A stretch of 64,000 nt of DNA from Bacillus rhizoplanae (GTDB lineage: Bacteria > Bacillota > Bacilli > Bacillales > Bacillaceae_G): positions 186,001-250,000 of the forward strand of contig NZ_CAKJTI010000001.1 in NCBI RefSeq assembly GCF_917563915.1, read 5' to 3'. How positions within the stretch are numbered: the first letter of the stretch is position 1; every line of letters starts with the position of its first letter. Below are positions 7,593 to 17,864 of this stretch, in pieces. The position numbers were made by a program, and so were the translations under genes. The notes beneath the pieces were generated by a model. The model searched no databases. It saw nothing but the letters and a program-made list of their open reading frames with translations, and was not told the DNA's origin.

Positions 7593-10500
7593 ATGAAAAG
7601 GCTGCAACGTATTCAAAAAGTATTAGTAGCTAACCGCGGTGAAATTGCGATTCGAGTGTTTCGTGCTTGTACAGAATTAGGACTACGCACAGTTGCGATT
7701 TACTCGAAAGAAGATAGCGGTTCATATCATCGATATAAAGCAGATGAAGCGTATTTGGTAGGAGAAGGTAAAAAGCCAATCGATGCATATCTTGATATTG
7801 AAGGTATTATTGAAATCGCAAAACGCAATCATGTTGATGCAATTCACCCAGGATATGGTTTTTTGTCAGAAAATATTAAATTTGCAAAACGTTGCGAAGA
7901 AGAAGGCATTATCTTTATTGGTCCAAAGAGTAAACATTTAGATATGTTTGGGGATAAAGTGAAGGCAAGAACACAAGCGCAATTAGCAAATATTCCTGTC
8001 ATTCCTGGTAGTGATGGTCCGATAAGTACAATTGAAGAAATAGAGAGTTTTGCTAAAACGTATGATTACCCGATTATTATTAAAGCAACTCTTGGTGGTG
8101 GCGGTCGTGGAATGCGTATCGTACGCAGCGAAGATGAATTAAAAGAAGCATATAACCGTGCGAAATCCGAGGCGAAAGCGGCGTTTGGGAATGATGAAGT
8201 ATATGTTGAAAAGTTTGTTGAAAATCCAAAGCATATTGAAGTGCAAATATTGGCAGATGAACAAGGTAATGTCGTTCATTTATATGAGAGAGATTGTTCG
8301 GTGCAGCGTCGTCATCAAAAAGTTGTAGAAGTAGCACCAAGTGTGTCTCTTTCAGAAGAACTTCGCAATCGTATTTGTGAAGCTGCAGTTCAATTAACGA
8401 AAAATGTCGATTATGTTAACGCAGGGACAGTTGAGTTTCTTGTAAAAGAAAACAATTTTTATTTTATTGAAGTAAATCCACGTGTCCAAGTTGAACATAC
8501 GATTACAGAAATGATTACAGGCATTGATATCGTTCAATCACAAATTTTGATTGCTGATGGCCATGCTTTACATAGCGAAAAAGTAAGTATTCCAAAACAA
8601 GAAGATATAATTACACACGGATTTGCGATTCAATCTCGTGTGACAACAGAAGATCCGCTTAATAACTTCATGCCAGATACAGGGAAAATTATGGCATATC
8701 GTTCTGGTGGTGGTTTTGGTGTCCGTTTAGATACAGGAAACAGCTTCCAAGGTGCAGTTATTACACCATATTATGACTCATTACTTGTAAAAGTAACAAC
8801 TTGGGCGTTAACATTTGAACAAGCTGCAGCTAAAATGGAACGTAATTTAAAAGAATTCCGTATTCGTGGTATTAAAACAAACATTCCGTTTCTAGAAAAC
8901 GTTGTAAAACATAAGAACTTTTTAACAGGAGAATATGATACATCGTTTATCGATTCTTCGCCGGAATTATTTGTATTTCCGAAACGAAAAGACCGCGGTA
9001 CAAAAATGTTATCGTACATTGGTACAGTAACAGTCAATGGATTTCCTGGAGTGGGAAAACAAGAAAAACCGATTTTCGCAGAAGCGCGCGTTCCAAATGT
9101 GAAATATATTGAACCGATTCCAACTGGTACGAAGCAAATTTTAGATGAGCGCGGAGCTGATGGATTAGTAAAATGGGTTCAAGAACAAAAACAAGTTTTA
9201 TTAACGGATACTACATTCCGTGATGCTCATCAGTCATTATTAGCAACACGTATCCGTACACAAGAGTTGAAACAAATTGCTGAACCAACAGCAAGAATGC
9301 TACCGAATTTATTTTCGGCAGAAATGTGGGGCGGAGCAACATTTGATGTCGCGTATCGTTTCTTAAAAGAAGATCCATGGGAACGTTTATTACAATTACG
9401 CGAGAGCATGCCAAATGTATTATTCCAAATGCTTCTTCGTGCTTCAAATGCAGTAGGATATAAAAACTATCCAGATAACTTAATTCAAAAATTTGTAGAG
9501 TGTTCTGCGCAGGCTGGCATTGATGTATTCCGTATTTTTGATAGTTTAAACTGGGTAGAAGGTATGCGCGTTGCAATTGATGCTGTACGTCAAAGCGGTA
9601 AAATTGCAGAGGCAACAATGTGTTACACAGGTGATATCCATGACCCAATGCGCAGTAAATATGATTTGAATTACTATAAAAACTTAGCAAAAGAGTTAGA
9701 GGCATCAGGTGCTCATATTTTAGGTATTAAAGATATGGCAGGATTATTAAAACCAAATGCAGCATACGATTTAGTATCCGCATTAAAAGAGACGGTATCG
9801 ATTCCGGTTCATCTTCATACGCATGATACGAGCGGAAACGGTGTATTAACATATGCGAAAGCAATTGAAGCTGGAGTTGACATTGTAGACGTTGCGGTAA
9901 GCTCTATGGCAGGATTAACATCTCAGCCGAGCGCTAATACGTTGTTCTATGCATTAGAAGGAAATGAAAGACAACCGAATGTAGATGTGAAATCTTTAGA
10001 GAAGCTCTCTCATTATTGGGAAGATGTTCGTAAATATTATTCTTCATTTGAAAGTGGAATGAATGCACCGCATACAGAAGTGTACATGCATGAAATGCCA
10101 GGTGGTCAATATAGTAATCTACAGCAACAAGCAAAAGCTGTCGGTTTAGGAGATCGTTTTGATGAAGTGAAAGTGATGTATCGCCGTGTCAACGATATGT
10201 TTGGTGATATTGTTAAAGTAACTCCATCGTCAAAAGTAGTGGGTGATATGGCTCTATTTATGGTACAAAATCATTTAACAGAGAAAGATATTTATGAGCG
10301 TGGTCATGCATTAGACTTCCCAGGATCAGTTGTAGAAATGTTCTCTGGTGATCTTGGACAACCGTACGGTGGTTTCCCGAAAGAGTTACAAGAAATTATT
10401 TTAAAAGGAAAAGAGCCTTTAACAGTAAGACCAGGTGAACTGTTAGAACCAATTGATTTTGAAGGGGTAAAAGAAGAGTTATTCCATAAGCTTGGTCGTG

Positions 10501-11039
10501 AAGTAACGATGTTTGATATTGTAGCGTATGCGTTATATCCGAAAGTATTTATGGACTATCAAAAAGTTGTAGAGCAATATGGAGATATCTCTGTTCTTGA
10601 TACACCAACATTCTTCTATGGTATGAGACTTGGTGAGGAGCTTGGTGTGGAAATTGAACGTGGTAAAACATTAATTGTGAAATTAGTTTCGATTGGAGAA
10701 CCACAATTAGATGGTACACGTGTTGTCTATTTTGAATTTAACGGACAACCTCGTGAAATTATTGTAAAAGATGAAAGTGTCAAAGCGACAGTTTCACAAC
10801 GAATGAAAGGGAATCGCGAAAATCCAAATCATATTAATGCAACAATGCCGGGAACTGTAATTAAAGTAGTAGTAAATGAAGGAGATATAGTGAAAAAAGG
10901 TGATTCCATGGCAATTACAGAAGCGATGAAAATGGAAACAACTGTACAAGCTCCATTTACTGGTACGGTGAAAAAAGTGTATGTGAAAGATGGAGAGGCA
11001 ATTCAAACAGGTGATTTGCTGATTGAATTGGAACAATAA
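7593..11039 (+). CDS. pycA: Pyruvate carboxylase
   Basis: This 1148-residue protein contains all parts of a single-chain pyruvate carboxylase: a biotin carboxylase/ATP-grasp domain (residues 5-450, GGGGRGMRIV, EVNPRVQVEHT), the carboxyltransferase barrel (about 535-800, TTFRDAHQSL with the metal-site H-x-H in HLHTHDTSG), the central allosteric region and a C-terminal biotinyl domain with AMKMET, the biotinylated lysine being residue 1113. It makes oxaloacetate from pyruvate and bicarbonate with ATP, feeding the citric acid cycle. The start ATG follows AGAGGGGGAAA. The stop codon lies in a duplicated ATAAA at the edge of a repeat. Confidence 0.98.
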   Translation: MKRLQRIQKVLVANRGEIAIRVFRACTELGLRTVAIYSKEDSGSYHRYKADEAYLVGEGKKPIDAYLDIEGIIEIAKRNHVDAIHPGYGFLSENIKFAKRCEEEGIIFIGPKSKHLDMFGDKVKARTQAQLANIPVIPGSDGPISTIEEIESFAKTYDYPIIIKATLGGGGRGMRIVRSEDELKEAYNRAKSEAKAAFGNDEVYVEKFVENPKHIEVQILADEQGNVVHLYERDCSVQRRHQKVVEVAPSVSLSEELRNRICEAAVQLTKNVDYVNAGTVEFLVKENNFYFIEVNPRVQVEHTITEMITGIDIVQSQILIADGHALHSEKVSIPKQEDIITHGFAIQSRVTTEDPLNNFMPDTGKIMAYRSGGGFGVRLDTGNSFQGAVITPYYDSLLVKVTTWALTFEQAAAKMERNLKEFRIRGIKTNIPFLENVVKHKNFLTGEYDTSFIDSSPELFVFPKRKDRGTKMLSYIGTVTVNGFPGVGKQEKPIFAEARVPNVKYIEPIPTGTKQILDERGADGLVKWVQEQKQVLLTDTTFRDAHQSLLATRIRTQELKQIAEPTARMLPNLFSAEMWGGATFDVAYRFLKEDPWERLLQLRESMPNVLFQMLLRASNAVGYKNYPDNLIQKFVECSAQAGIDVFRIFDSLNWVEGMRVAIDAVRQSGKIAEATMCYTGDIHDPMRSKYDLNYYKNLAKELEASGAHILGIKDMAGLLKPNAAYDLVSALKETVSIPVHLHTHDTSGNGVLTYAKAIEAGVDIVDVAVSSMAGLTSQPSANTLFYALEGNERQPNVDVKSLEKLSHYWEDVRKYYSSFESGMNAPHTEVYMHEMPGGQYSNLQQQAKAVGLGDRFDEVKVMYRRVNDMFGDIVKVTPSSKVVGDMALFMVQNHLTEKDIYERGHALDFPGSVVEMFSGDLGQPYGGFPKELQEIILKGKEPLTVRPGELLEPIDFEGVKEELFHKLGREVTMFDIVAYALYPKVFMDYQKVVEQYGDISVLDTPTFFYGMRLGEELGVEIERGKTLIVKLVSIGEPQLDGTRVVYFEFNGQPREIIVKDESVKATVSQRMKGNRENPNHINATMPGTVIKVVVNEGDIVKKGDSMAITEAMKMETTVQAPFTGTVKKVYVKDGEAIQTGDLLIELEQ

Positions 11040-11040
11040 A

Positions 11041-11134
11041 ATAAAGTGAAACTTCCGTCAGTGGGGGGGCTTTATCTTCCACTGATGGTTAGTTGAACCA
11101 ATCGGGGTCTTACTACCCGTTAATGCGGGATAAA
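11041..11134 (+). repeat. Shortened bcr1-like repeat behind pycA
   Basis: ATAAAGTGAAACTTCCGTCAG head hairpin is present and pairs with CTGATGG; the central long hairpin is largely lost, joining AACCAATCGGGG to TCTTACTACCCGTTAATG. Ends GGGATAAA. An extra ATAAA (11036-11040), containing the pycA stop codon, precedes it. Confidence 0.85.
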
Positions 11135-11187
11135 ACTGCTATGCGTACGATTTTTTACACATCTTACTCATTTGACAGTTGTTAAAT

Positions 11188-11221
11188 AAAAAAAGAGCTG
11201 CTTTGATGCAGCTCTTTTTGC
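11188..11221. terminator. Bidirectional terminator between pycA and ctaA
   Basis: AAAAGAGCTGC pairs with GCAGCTCTTTT; A-run on the left and T-run on the right let it serve both convergent genes. Confidence 0.85.
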
Positions 11222-11258
11222 TTTTTGAAAATAATAACTTGTTGTAATAGAAAAGTTA

Positions 11259-12206
11259 TTATAATAGTTTCTTTTGCTGTGTAGTATGATTCATTTCTGT
11301 TTTTTGTATGTTTGTGTTACTACGTGTTGCTAGCATAACTAAATAGCATAATACAGCAAATAAGCATGATATAAAGAGTGAATGCAGAAGTGACATCGTT
11401 AAGCTTGCCCCTGTGAATACAACTAAAATACCAGAGATTGCTTGACACATCACAAGGCTAAATGCTGTGATCCACCCATAATATATAACAGCTTGTTGTT
11501 TATATTGCCGGATAGCTATAATCATTGCGTATAAAATCCAAACAAAAATTAATGTAGCGGCAAATCGATGTCCCATTTGTACCCATTCATGAAATTGAGT
11601 TGGAAATGGACTGTTTTTGCTACATAATGGAAAAGTTGGACATGCTAAGCTTGCATGTTCATGACGTACCAATGCCCCTGTATAGACAACAATGTAACTG
11701 TAAATTGTTACACCGTAAATATGAAATTTCATCTTCTTATCAATATTAAGTGAGTGGACATCAAACTTTTTATCAATTTCAAAGATGAGGAGTGTCAATA
11801 AAATAACAGCAGCAAACGAAATAAGAGAGATACCGAAATGAATTGCTAATACAGCTGGAACTTGTCCCCATACAACTGCAGCTGCTCCCATGAGTGCTTG
11901 AGCTACTAAAAATGCGAAAGAAAGAATGGCAAGGGTTTTTGTTTCCCGAACATGTCCGTAGTATTTCCAAGCTAAGACACATAGTAGTGTAACAAGAATC
12001 CCTGCAGAGCCTGAAGTAAGGCGGTGACTCAGCTCAATAATTGTGTGCATTGATAGGTGCGAGGAAAGCAATTCCCCGTTACATAGCGGCCAAGATTTAC
12101 CACACCCTTGTCCTGAACCAGTCTTAGTAACTAATGCTCCGCCAAGGAGAACACATAATAAATCAAAACTCGTAATGACTGCTAACCATTTTATAAAACG
12201 TTGCAA
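11259..12206 (-). CDS. ctaA: Heme A synthase CtaA
   Basis: The 315-residue membrane protein has eight predicted helices. Cys35 and Cys42 (GCGKSWPLC) form the first cysteine pair and CPTFPLC the second; the IIELSHR motif and later WVQMGHR and LLHSLF hold heme-binding histidines, as in the Bacillus enzyme. It oxidises the C8 methyl of heme O to the formyl of heme A for the caa3 oxidase. It is divergent from ctaB, which makes heme O, with a 515-bp shared control region. The basic tail after the last helix is specific to the group and of no obvious role. Confidence 0.95.
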   Translation of the reverse strand: MQRFIKWLAVITSFDLLCVLLGGALVTKTGSGQGCGKSWPLCNGELLSSHLSMHTIIELSHRLTSGSAGILVTLLCVLAWKYYGHVRETKTLAILSFAFLVAQALMGAAAVVWGQVPAVLAIHFGISLISFAAVILLTLLIFEIDKKFDVHSLNIDKKMKFHIYGVTIYSYIVVYTGALVRHEHASLACPTFPLCSKNSPFPTQFHEWVQMGHRFAATLIFVWILYAMIIAIRQYKQQAVIYYGWITAFSLVMCQAISGILVVFTGASLTMSLLHSLFISCLFAVLCYLVMLATRSNTNIQKTEMNHTTQQKKLL

Positions 12207-12721
12207 TCCTTTTCACCAGCTTTCTATTCTAAAGTTATTGTGCAATATTTTAATGAAATAAATATTATAGAAACAGAAATGCACTACAGTCCTATGATAT
12301 ATAAAATCTTATAAAATAGCAAAGGGGGACAGGGAAGGAGAAGATAAGATGAAATAATACTAAAATCTAGAAAATAAATTGCTGATTTTAACAAAATTAG
12401 GGGATTTTATAAATAAATAAACGGAAATACATGCGGAATTTGACAAAATGGTTTATTATAAAAGGTAATTACGTGCTATTATGAAGTGAGTAGGGAAAAA
12501 CTTTTTTAATCATAGACACAAAAAGTTCATGTTTTCTTCACAATTTTTTCATGAAATATGTTTTAATATATTCGAGTGAGAAGTGTATATTAATAGGAGA
12601 ACCATAAAACAACATTTCTACTGTAATAATATTGTTATATAGAAGCTAAAGAGTGTTTTATTTCGGATAAAATGCTCATTACAGAGTAATTATGATGAAA
12701 GTTTTAGAGGGGGTTGAAACG
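12207..12721. other. ctaA/ctaB divergent intergenic region
   Basis: A 515-bp AT-rich gap without a convincing ORF. A TTGACA at 12440-12445 could be a -35, but no good -10 follows at 17 bp. CTTCACAA at 12536-12543 read on the minus strand gives TTGTGAAG, similar to the ResD-type site known to control cta genes in B. subtilis; this is only a motif match. The purine-rich AGGGAAGGAGAAG around 12331 precedes an ATG but only a four-codon frame. Confidence 0.4.
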
Positions 12722-13645
12722 ATGAGCCATGCAACAAGTCAATTGCATGAGGAATCAACCGTAACGGATGTGCCGGAAACAAGTCGTGTACAAGATTTGT
12801 TAGCGCTTGTAAAAATGGGAATTGTAAATTCAAATACATTAACGGTATTTACTGGTTTTTGGTTGGCTCTACATTTTAATGGATTAAACTTTGTGGATCA
12901 GCTGGATAAAATGTTTTTCACAATTGCTGGTTCTGCACTTATTATGGCAGGATCATGTAGTTTGAATAACTACATTGATCGTGATATTGATCATTTAATG
13001 GAACGAACAAAAAATCGTCCGACAGTAACTGGGAAAATGAAACCGAGTTTTGTACTAACATTCGGTATTGTACTATTATTATTAGGTTTCGTATTCTTGC
13101 TTCTTACAACACCGATGGCTGCATTTATTGGTTTTATTGGAGCTTTCACATATGTTGTGCTTTATTCATTATGGACAAAGAGAGCATATACGCTTAATAC
13201 AGTAGTAGGTAGTGTATCAGGAGCAGTTCCACCTTTAATTGGTTGGGCAGCTATTGATCCAAGTTTGAATCATCCTATTGCTTGGATGCTATTTTTAATT
13301 ATGTTTATTTGGCAAATCCCACATTTCCTCGCTCTTGCGATGAAACGTGTTGAAGAATATCGCAATGCAGGTATTCCAATGCTTCCTGTTGTGTATGGAT
13401 TTGATATTACAAAACGTCAAATTATGATTTGGACAGTATGCTTATTGCCACTGCCATTTTATATGAGTGCACTTGGAGTAACATTTATGATAATTGCAAC
13501 ATTGCTTAACATCGGTTGGATCGTGTTAGGGTTTTATGGCTACCGTAAGAAAGACGACATCAAATGGTCCGTGCAAATGTTTGTATACTCCTTGAATTAC
13601 TTAACAATCTTATTTATTTCAATGATTGTTGTAACATTCTTCTAA
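12722..13645 (+). CDS. ctaB: Protoheme IX farnesyltransferase (heme O synthase) CtaB
   Basis: The 307-residue polytopic protein belongs to the UbiA prenyltransferase family: the first aspartate-rich motif [19 protein letters not shown] and the YSLWTKR loop are visible. It adds farnesyl to protoheme, giving heme O, which CtaA then oxidises. The start is ATG 12722, eight bases after AGAGGGGG; the upstream ATG pair at 12692 has no ribosome site. The soluble acidic N-terminus of some 35 residues precedes the first helix. It heads the ctaBCDEF series, with ctaC 92 bases behind. Confidence 0.95.
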   Translation: MSHATSQLHEESTVTDVPETSRVQDLLALVKMGIVNSNTLTVFTGFWLALHFNGLNFVDQLDKMFFTIAGSALIMAGSCSLNNYIDRDIDHLMERTKNRPTVTGKMKPSFVLTFGIVLLLLGFVFLLLTTPMAAFIGFIGAFTYVVLYSLWTKRAYTLNTVVGSVSGAVPPLIGWAAIDPSLNHPIAWMLFLIMFIWQIPHFLALAMKRVEEYRNAGIPMLPVVYGFDITKRQIMIWTVCLLPLPFYMSALGVTFMIIATLLNIGWIVLGFYGYRKKDDIKWSVQMFVYSLNYLTILFISMIVVTFF

Positions 13646-13737
13646 GACAACGACATGAGGGGATTTCTTTACGTTGAGATTTACTTTACTTACTATAAAG
13701 TACAATCTAAATAACAAAGAAAGTGGGGGTTGTTTGC

Positions 13738-14787
13738 ATGAAGAAACAGTGGCGATTGCTTTCGCTCGTTTCACTAGTGGCTTTACTGTTAGGGGGATGC
13801 GGTAAAGCCTTTCAATCTACTTTGATTCCACAAGGTGAAGTAGCAAAAATGCAATATGATTTATTGTTATTAGCCAGTGCAATCATGGTTGGTGTTGTTC
13901 TTGTTGTTACGATTATTTTCTTATATGTAATTGTGCGTTTCCGTCAAAGAAAGGGACAGGAAAACTATATTCCGAAGCAAGTAGAAGGAAATCACAAGCT
14001 AGAAATTATATGGACAGTCATTCCAATTTTACTTTTATTGGTATTGGCTGTCCCTACTGTTACATATACGTTTAAACTTGCTGACGTTAGTGCAATGGAG
14101 AAAAAGAATATTGATAAAGATACAATCGTTGTTGATGTAACAGCGAATCTTTATTGGTGGGAATTTTCTTACAATAATGAAAAATTAGTAACTTCGCAAG
14201 ATTTAGTCATCCCTACAGGTAAAAAAGTGTATTTAAATTTAAAGGGTTCTGATATTAAACATTCATTTTGGGTCCCATCTTTAGCAGGGAAAATGGATAC
14301 AAATCCGGATAATACGAACAAAATGTGGATTAAAGCAGACAAATCGGGCACATATAACGGTTTTTGTGCAGAATTTTGTGGACCATCTCACGCTTTAATG
14401 CAGTTTAAAGTTAAAGCTGTTGATGAAAGCGAGTACAAAAAATGGGTTGCTAGTATGAAAGACTTAAATGGCAAGAAAGCTGTTGCTTCTACGCAAGAGC
14501 AGGAAGGTAAACAAATCTTTGAAAAGAGTTGCATCGGTTGTCATGCTGTTGGATCAAATGATAGCAGACCGCCTACTGCACGTATTGCACCGAATTTAGC
14601 CAACTTCGCAGATCGTGATATGGTTGCAGGTATTGCTGAAAATAATGAAGAAAATGTGAAGAAGTGGTTAAAAGACCCTGAAAGCATGAAACCAGGAAAC
14701 AAAATGACTGGAAAATACGGTAATCTTACTGACGATCAAGTAGATGCATTAAATGCATACTTAAAAACATTAAAAGTTGAAAAGTAA
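13738..14787 (+). CDS. ctaC: Cytochrome caa3 oxidase subunit II with fused cytochrome c
   Basis: The 349-residue lipoprotein starts with a signal peptide and lipobox LGGC near residue 22, then two membrane helices, the CuA domain (His175, Cys210, Cys214, His218, Met221 in FCAEFCGPSHALM) and a C-terminal cytochrome c domain with C265-x-x-C268-H269 and a later methionine ligand. The fused cytochrome marks a caa3-type oxidase that takes electrons from cytochrome c. The start is ATG 13738 behind AAGTGGGGGT; the upstream GTG frame lacks a site. It is followed by ctaD after 33 bases. Confidence 0.96.
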   Translation: MKKQWRLLSLVSLVALLLGGCGKAFQSTLIPQGEVAKMQYDLLLLASAIMVGVVLVVTIIFLYVIVRFRQRKGQENYIPKQVEGNHKLEIIWTVIPILLLLVLAVPTVTYTFKLADVSAMEKKNIDKDTIVVDVTANLYWWEFSYNNEKLVTSQDLVIPTGKKVYLNLKGSDIKHSFWVPSLAGKMDTNPDNTNKMWIKADKSGTYNGFCAEFCGPSHALMQFKVKAVDESEYKKWVASMKDLNGKKAVASTQEQEGKQIFEKSCIGCHAVGSNDSRPPTARIAPNLANFADRDMVAGIAENNEENVKKWLKDPESMKPGNKMTGKYGNLTDDQVDALNAYLKTLKVEK

Positions 14788-14820
14788 AGAGAAACTATTT
14801 GCGAAGGGGAGGTTGAAAAC

Positions 14821-16683
14821 GTGAGTTCTGTAGCAAAGAAACAGGGAGTGGGCTCTGTAATTTGGGATTATTTAACGACAGTAGACCATAAAAAAATTGC
14901 CATTCTCTATTTAATTGCAGGTGGGTTATTTTTTATCATCGGGGGAATAGAAGCATTATTTATTCGGCTTCAGTTAGCGATTCCAAACAATGCTTTTCTC
15001 GTTGGGGATATGTACAACCAAGTGTTAACAATGCACGGAACAACAATGATTTTCTTAGCGGCAATGCCACTTGTATTTGCAATGATGAATGCGGCGGTAC
15101 CACTTCAAATTGGTGCACGAGACGTTGCGTTTCCATTTATTAATGCTCTTGGATTTTGGCTGTTTTTCTTTGGGGGCGTATTTTTAAACTTAAGTTGGTT
15201 TTTAGGTGGGGCGCCTGATGCAGGTTGGACATCGTATGCATCGTTATCACTCGCATCAAAGGGACACGGTATCGACTTCTATGTCCTTGGTTTGCAAATT
15301 GCGGGTATTGGAACATTAATAGGAGGAATTAACTTCCTTGTTACCATTATTAATATGCGGGCACCTGGAATGACATATATGCGGATGCCGATGTTTACAT
15401 GGACAACTTTTGTAACATCTGCACTTATATTATTTGCATTCCCACCGCTTACAGTAGGCCTAGCCCTGTTAATGTTAGATCGTTTATTTGGCACAAGTTT
15501 CTTTAACCCAGCTTTAGGAGGAAATACGATTATATGGGAGCATTTATTCTGGATCTTCGGTCACCCAGAAGTATACATTCTTATACTCCCTGTTTTCGGA
15601 ATATTCTCAGAAATCTTCGCGACATTCTCTAAAAAACGTTTATTCGGATATTCATCTATGGTATTTGCAACGGTATTAATTGGATTTTTAGGATTCATGG
15701 TATGGGCACATCATATGTTTACAGTAGGTCTTGGTCCAGTAGCAAATGCGATCTTTTCTGTAGCTACAATGGCAATTGCTGTTCCAACAGGTATTAAAAT
15801 TTTTAACTGGCTCTTTACGATGTGGGGTGGAAGCATTCGCTTTACAACACCAATGATGTGGGCTCTTGGTTTTATTCCATCATTCGTTATGGGTGGGGTG
15901 ACAGGGGTTATGCTTGCATCAGCTCCTGCTGATTATCAATTTCACGATAATTACTTCGTTGTAGCTCACTTCCATTACGTAATTGTTGGTGGGGTTGTGT
16001 TCGGATTATTTGCAGGTGCTCATTATTTTTGGCCGCTTATGTTTAATAAACTCCTAGATGAGACGCTTGGTAAAATTACATTTTGGTTGTTCTTTATTGG
16101 CTTCCATTTAACGTTCTTTATTCAGCACTTCCTTGGTTTAATGGGTATGCCGCGTCGCTATTTTACGTATTTGCCAGGACAAGGATTAGAAGTTGGTAAC
16201 TTAATTAGTTCGGTAGGGGCAGTATTTATGGCTCTCGGAACAATCGTACTGTTAGCTAATGTTGTAAAAACATCCTTTTCTAAAAAACAAGCTGGTCGCG
16301 ATCCTTGGGATGGTCGTACATTAGAATGGTCAATTCCAGCGCCGACACCTGAGTATAATTTTAAGCAATTACCGTTTGTACGTGGATTAGATCCATTCTG
16401 GATTGAAAAACGTGAAGGAAAAAACGAAATGACGCCAGCAGAACCGGTTGGTGATATTCATATGCCAAACGCATCTTTCCTACCATTTGTCATTTCCTTA
16501 GGTTTATTTATTGCAGCATTTGGAGCGATGTATATGCACGCGGGGAAAGAGAAAATGTGGCTAGTAGTAGCGATTATTGGTCTTATTATTACCTTTGGAG
16601 CAATGCTCTTACGATCTGTAATTGATGATCACGGATATCATATTCATAAAGAAGATTTAGAAGATAAAGGGGGCAAGGCGTAA
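14821..16683 (+). CDS. ctaD: Cytochrome caa3 oxidase subunit I
   Basis: The 620-residue heme-copper oxidase subunit has the expected histidines: MHGTTMIF (low-spin heme), WIFGHPEVY (CuB with the cross-linked tyrosine), WAHHMFTVG (CuB pair) and VAHFHYVIVGG (heme a3 and low-spin heme). Twelve core helices plus two additional C-terminal ones fit the Bacillus subunit I/III-extended form. It reduces oxygen and pumps protons. The start is GTG after GAAGGGGAGGTTG. Its stop codon overlaps the ATG of ctaE by one base, suggesting translational coupling. Confidence 0.97.
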   Translation: MSSVAKKQGVGSVIWDYLTTVDHKKIAILYLIAGGLFFIIGGIEALFIRLQLAIPNNAFLVGDMYNQVLTMHGTTMIFLAAMPLVFAMMNAAVPLQIGARDVAFPFINALGFWLFFFGGVFLNLSWFLGGAPDAGWTSYASLSLASKGHGIDFYVLGLQIAGIGTLIGGINFLVTIINMRAPGMTYMRMPMFTWTTFVTSALILFAFPPLTVGLALLMLDRLFGTSFFNPALGGNTIIWEHLFWIFGHPEVYILILPVFGIFSEIFATFSKKRLFGYSSMVFATVLIGFLGFMVWAHHMFTVGLGPVANAIFSVATMAIAVPTGIKIFNWLFTMWGGSIRFTTPMMWALGFIPSFVMGGVTGVMLASAPADYQFHDNYFVVAHFHYVIVGGVVFGLFAGAHYFWPLMFNKLLDETLGKITFWLFFIGFHLTFFIQHFLGLMGMPRRYFTYLPGQGLEVGNLISSVGAVFMALGTIVLLANVVKTSFSKKQAGRDPWDGRTLEWSIPAPTPEYNFKQLPFVRGLDPFWIEKREGKNEMTPAEPVGDIHMPNASFLPFVISLGLFIAAFGAMYMHAGKEKMWLVVAIIGLIITFGAMLLRSVIDDHGYHIHKEDLEDKGGKA

Positions 16684-17306
16684 TGCATGCAGAGGAAAAA
16701 TTAACAAATGAAACCTTTCCAGCAGAGCCTGAAAAAGCAACCCTTGAAGGAAAGAATAAATTTATTGGATTTTGGTTGTTTCTAGGAGGCGAGACAGTGC
16801 TATTTGCGTCCTTGTTCGGAACATATTTAGCACTGAAAAATTCAACAAATGGTGGACCATCATCACAAGAAATGTTTCAAATGCCGCTTGTGTTCATTAT
16901 GACAATGCTTCTTTTAACGAGTAGTTTAACAAGTGTATATGCAATATATCATATGAAGAATTTTAACTTTAAGCAAATGCAGCTTTGGCTTATTATCACT
17001 GTATTGCTTGGGGTTGGATTTTTAAGTTTTGAGATTTATGAATTTAATCATTACGTTCATGAGTTTAAACATACGATGAGAAGTAGTGCATTCGGTTCTG
17101 CATTTTATGCGTTAGTTGGTACGCACGGGTTACACGTACTATTTGGATTACTTTGGATTTTAACTTTAGTAATCCGTAATGCGAAGCGTGGCTTAAATTT
17201 ATACAATGCTCCAAAGTTTTACGTTGCGTCAATTTATTGGCACTTTATCGACGTAGTTTGGGTGTTTATTTTCACTGTAGTATATTTAATGGGAATGGTG
17301 GGATAA
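16683..17306 (+). CDS. ctaE: Cytochrome caa3 oxidase subunit III
   Basis: This 207-residue protein has five predicted helices and the CoxC features FLGGETVLFASLFGTYLAL and GTHGLHVLFGL...IYWHFIDVVWVFIF split over two helices. It is the short bacterial subunit III that stabilises the core and the proton path. The ATG overlaps the last base of the ctaD stop (TAATG), and ctaF follows three bases after its stop, so the three subunits are surely one transcript. Confidence 0.95.
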   Translation: MHAEEKLTNETFPAEPEKATLEGKNKFIGFWLFLGGETVLFASLFGTYLALKNSTNGGPSSQEMFQMPLVFIMTMLLLTSSLTSVYAIYHMKNFNFKQMQLWLIITVLLGVGFLSFEIYEFNHYVHEFKHTMRSSAFGSAFYALVGTHGLHVLFGLLWILTLVIRNAKRGLNLYNAPKFYVASIYWHFIDVVWVFIFTVVYLMGMVG

Positions 17307-17309
17307 ACA

Positions 17310-17648
17310 ATGGCAATAAAACAAACAAATATAAATAATCCTAAAGTTGATCTTGCTTATCGCAGAAAAAAAAGTGTGGAAGAAATGAAGCATCAAGTCA
17401 TTACTTTCGGATTAATGATTTTTTTGACAGTCATTGCATTTGTAGCAGTCGCATATCCAAAAACATTTAGTCCGCTTTTTTCCGTACCATTTATTTTATT
17501 GTTAGCTGCTGTACAAGTTATTTTTCAATTGTATTATTTTATGCATATGAGTCATAAAGGGCATGAAACCCCATCGATGTTTTTGTATTCAGGTTTAATA
17601 GTTGGGTTAATAACGATTTTAACTTTTACGACACTTATTTGGCTTTAA
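17310..17648 (+). CDS. ctaF: Cytochrome caa3 oxidase subunit IV
   Basis: The 112-residue protein has a soluble N-terminus of 32 residues and three helices (VITFGLMIFLTVIAFVAV, LFSVPFILLLAAVQVIFQL, MFLYSGLIVGLITIL), as in the bacterial subunit IV family (COX4_pro/CtaF). The middle helix ends in YYFMHMSHKG. It assists assembly of the CuB centre and complex stability. It is the last gene before a strong terminator, so the oxidase operon ends here and ctaG is transcribed apart. Confidence 0.93.
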   Translation: MAIKQTNINNPKVDLAYRRKKSVEEMKHQVITFGLMIFLTVIAFVAVAYPKTFSPLFSVPFILLLAAVQVIFQLYYFMHMSHKGHETPSMFLYSGLIVGLITILTFTTLIWL

Positions 17649-17652
17649 AAAG

Positions 17653-17686
17653 AAAGGGGATTGAATGTTTCATCAATCCCCTTTTA
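17653..17686 (+). terminator. Intrinsic terminator after ctaF
   Basis: AAGGGGATTGA pairs with TCAATCCCCTT, followed by TTATTTAT; it closes the oxidase operon. Confidence 0.85.
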
Positions 17687-17844
17687 TTTATCCCGCTATT
17701 CGCGGGCAGTAAGACCCCCACCTCAAGATTCAGAGAGAAGTGAGGAAGATAGGTGGGGGATAACTGCCCGTAAAAGCCCGATTGGTTCAACTAACCATCA
17801 GTGGGAGGTGAAAAAACTCTCCACTGATGGAAGTTTCACTTTAT
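17687..17844 (-). repeat. Full-length bcr1-like repeat upstream of ctaG
   Basis: The 158-bp copy is bounded by TTTAT on both sides. Both hairpins are intact: CGGGCAGTAAGACCCCCACC against GGTGGGGGATAACTGCCCG, and CATCAGTGGGAG against CTCCACTGATGG. It is the mirror partner of the copy at 18767-18920 on the other side of ctaG. Confidence 0.93.
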
Positions 17845-17864
17845 AAAAGGGAGGGTGTAAAAAA

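Noticed and set aside
9211-9705. 164-codon open frame on the minus strand inside pycA
   Set aside because: Lies wholly within the pyruvate carboxylase domain coding sequence and its translation has low-complexity leucine/histidine content typical of antisense frames.
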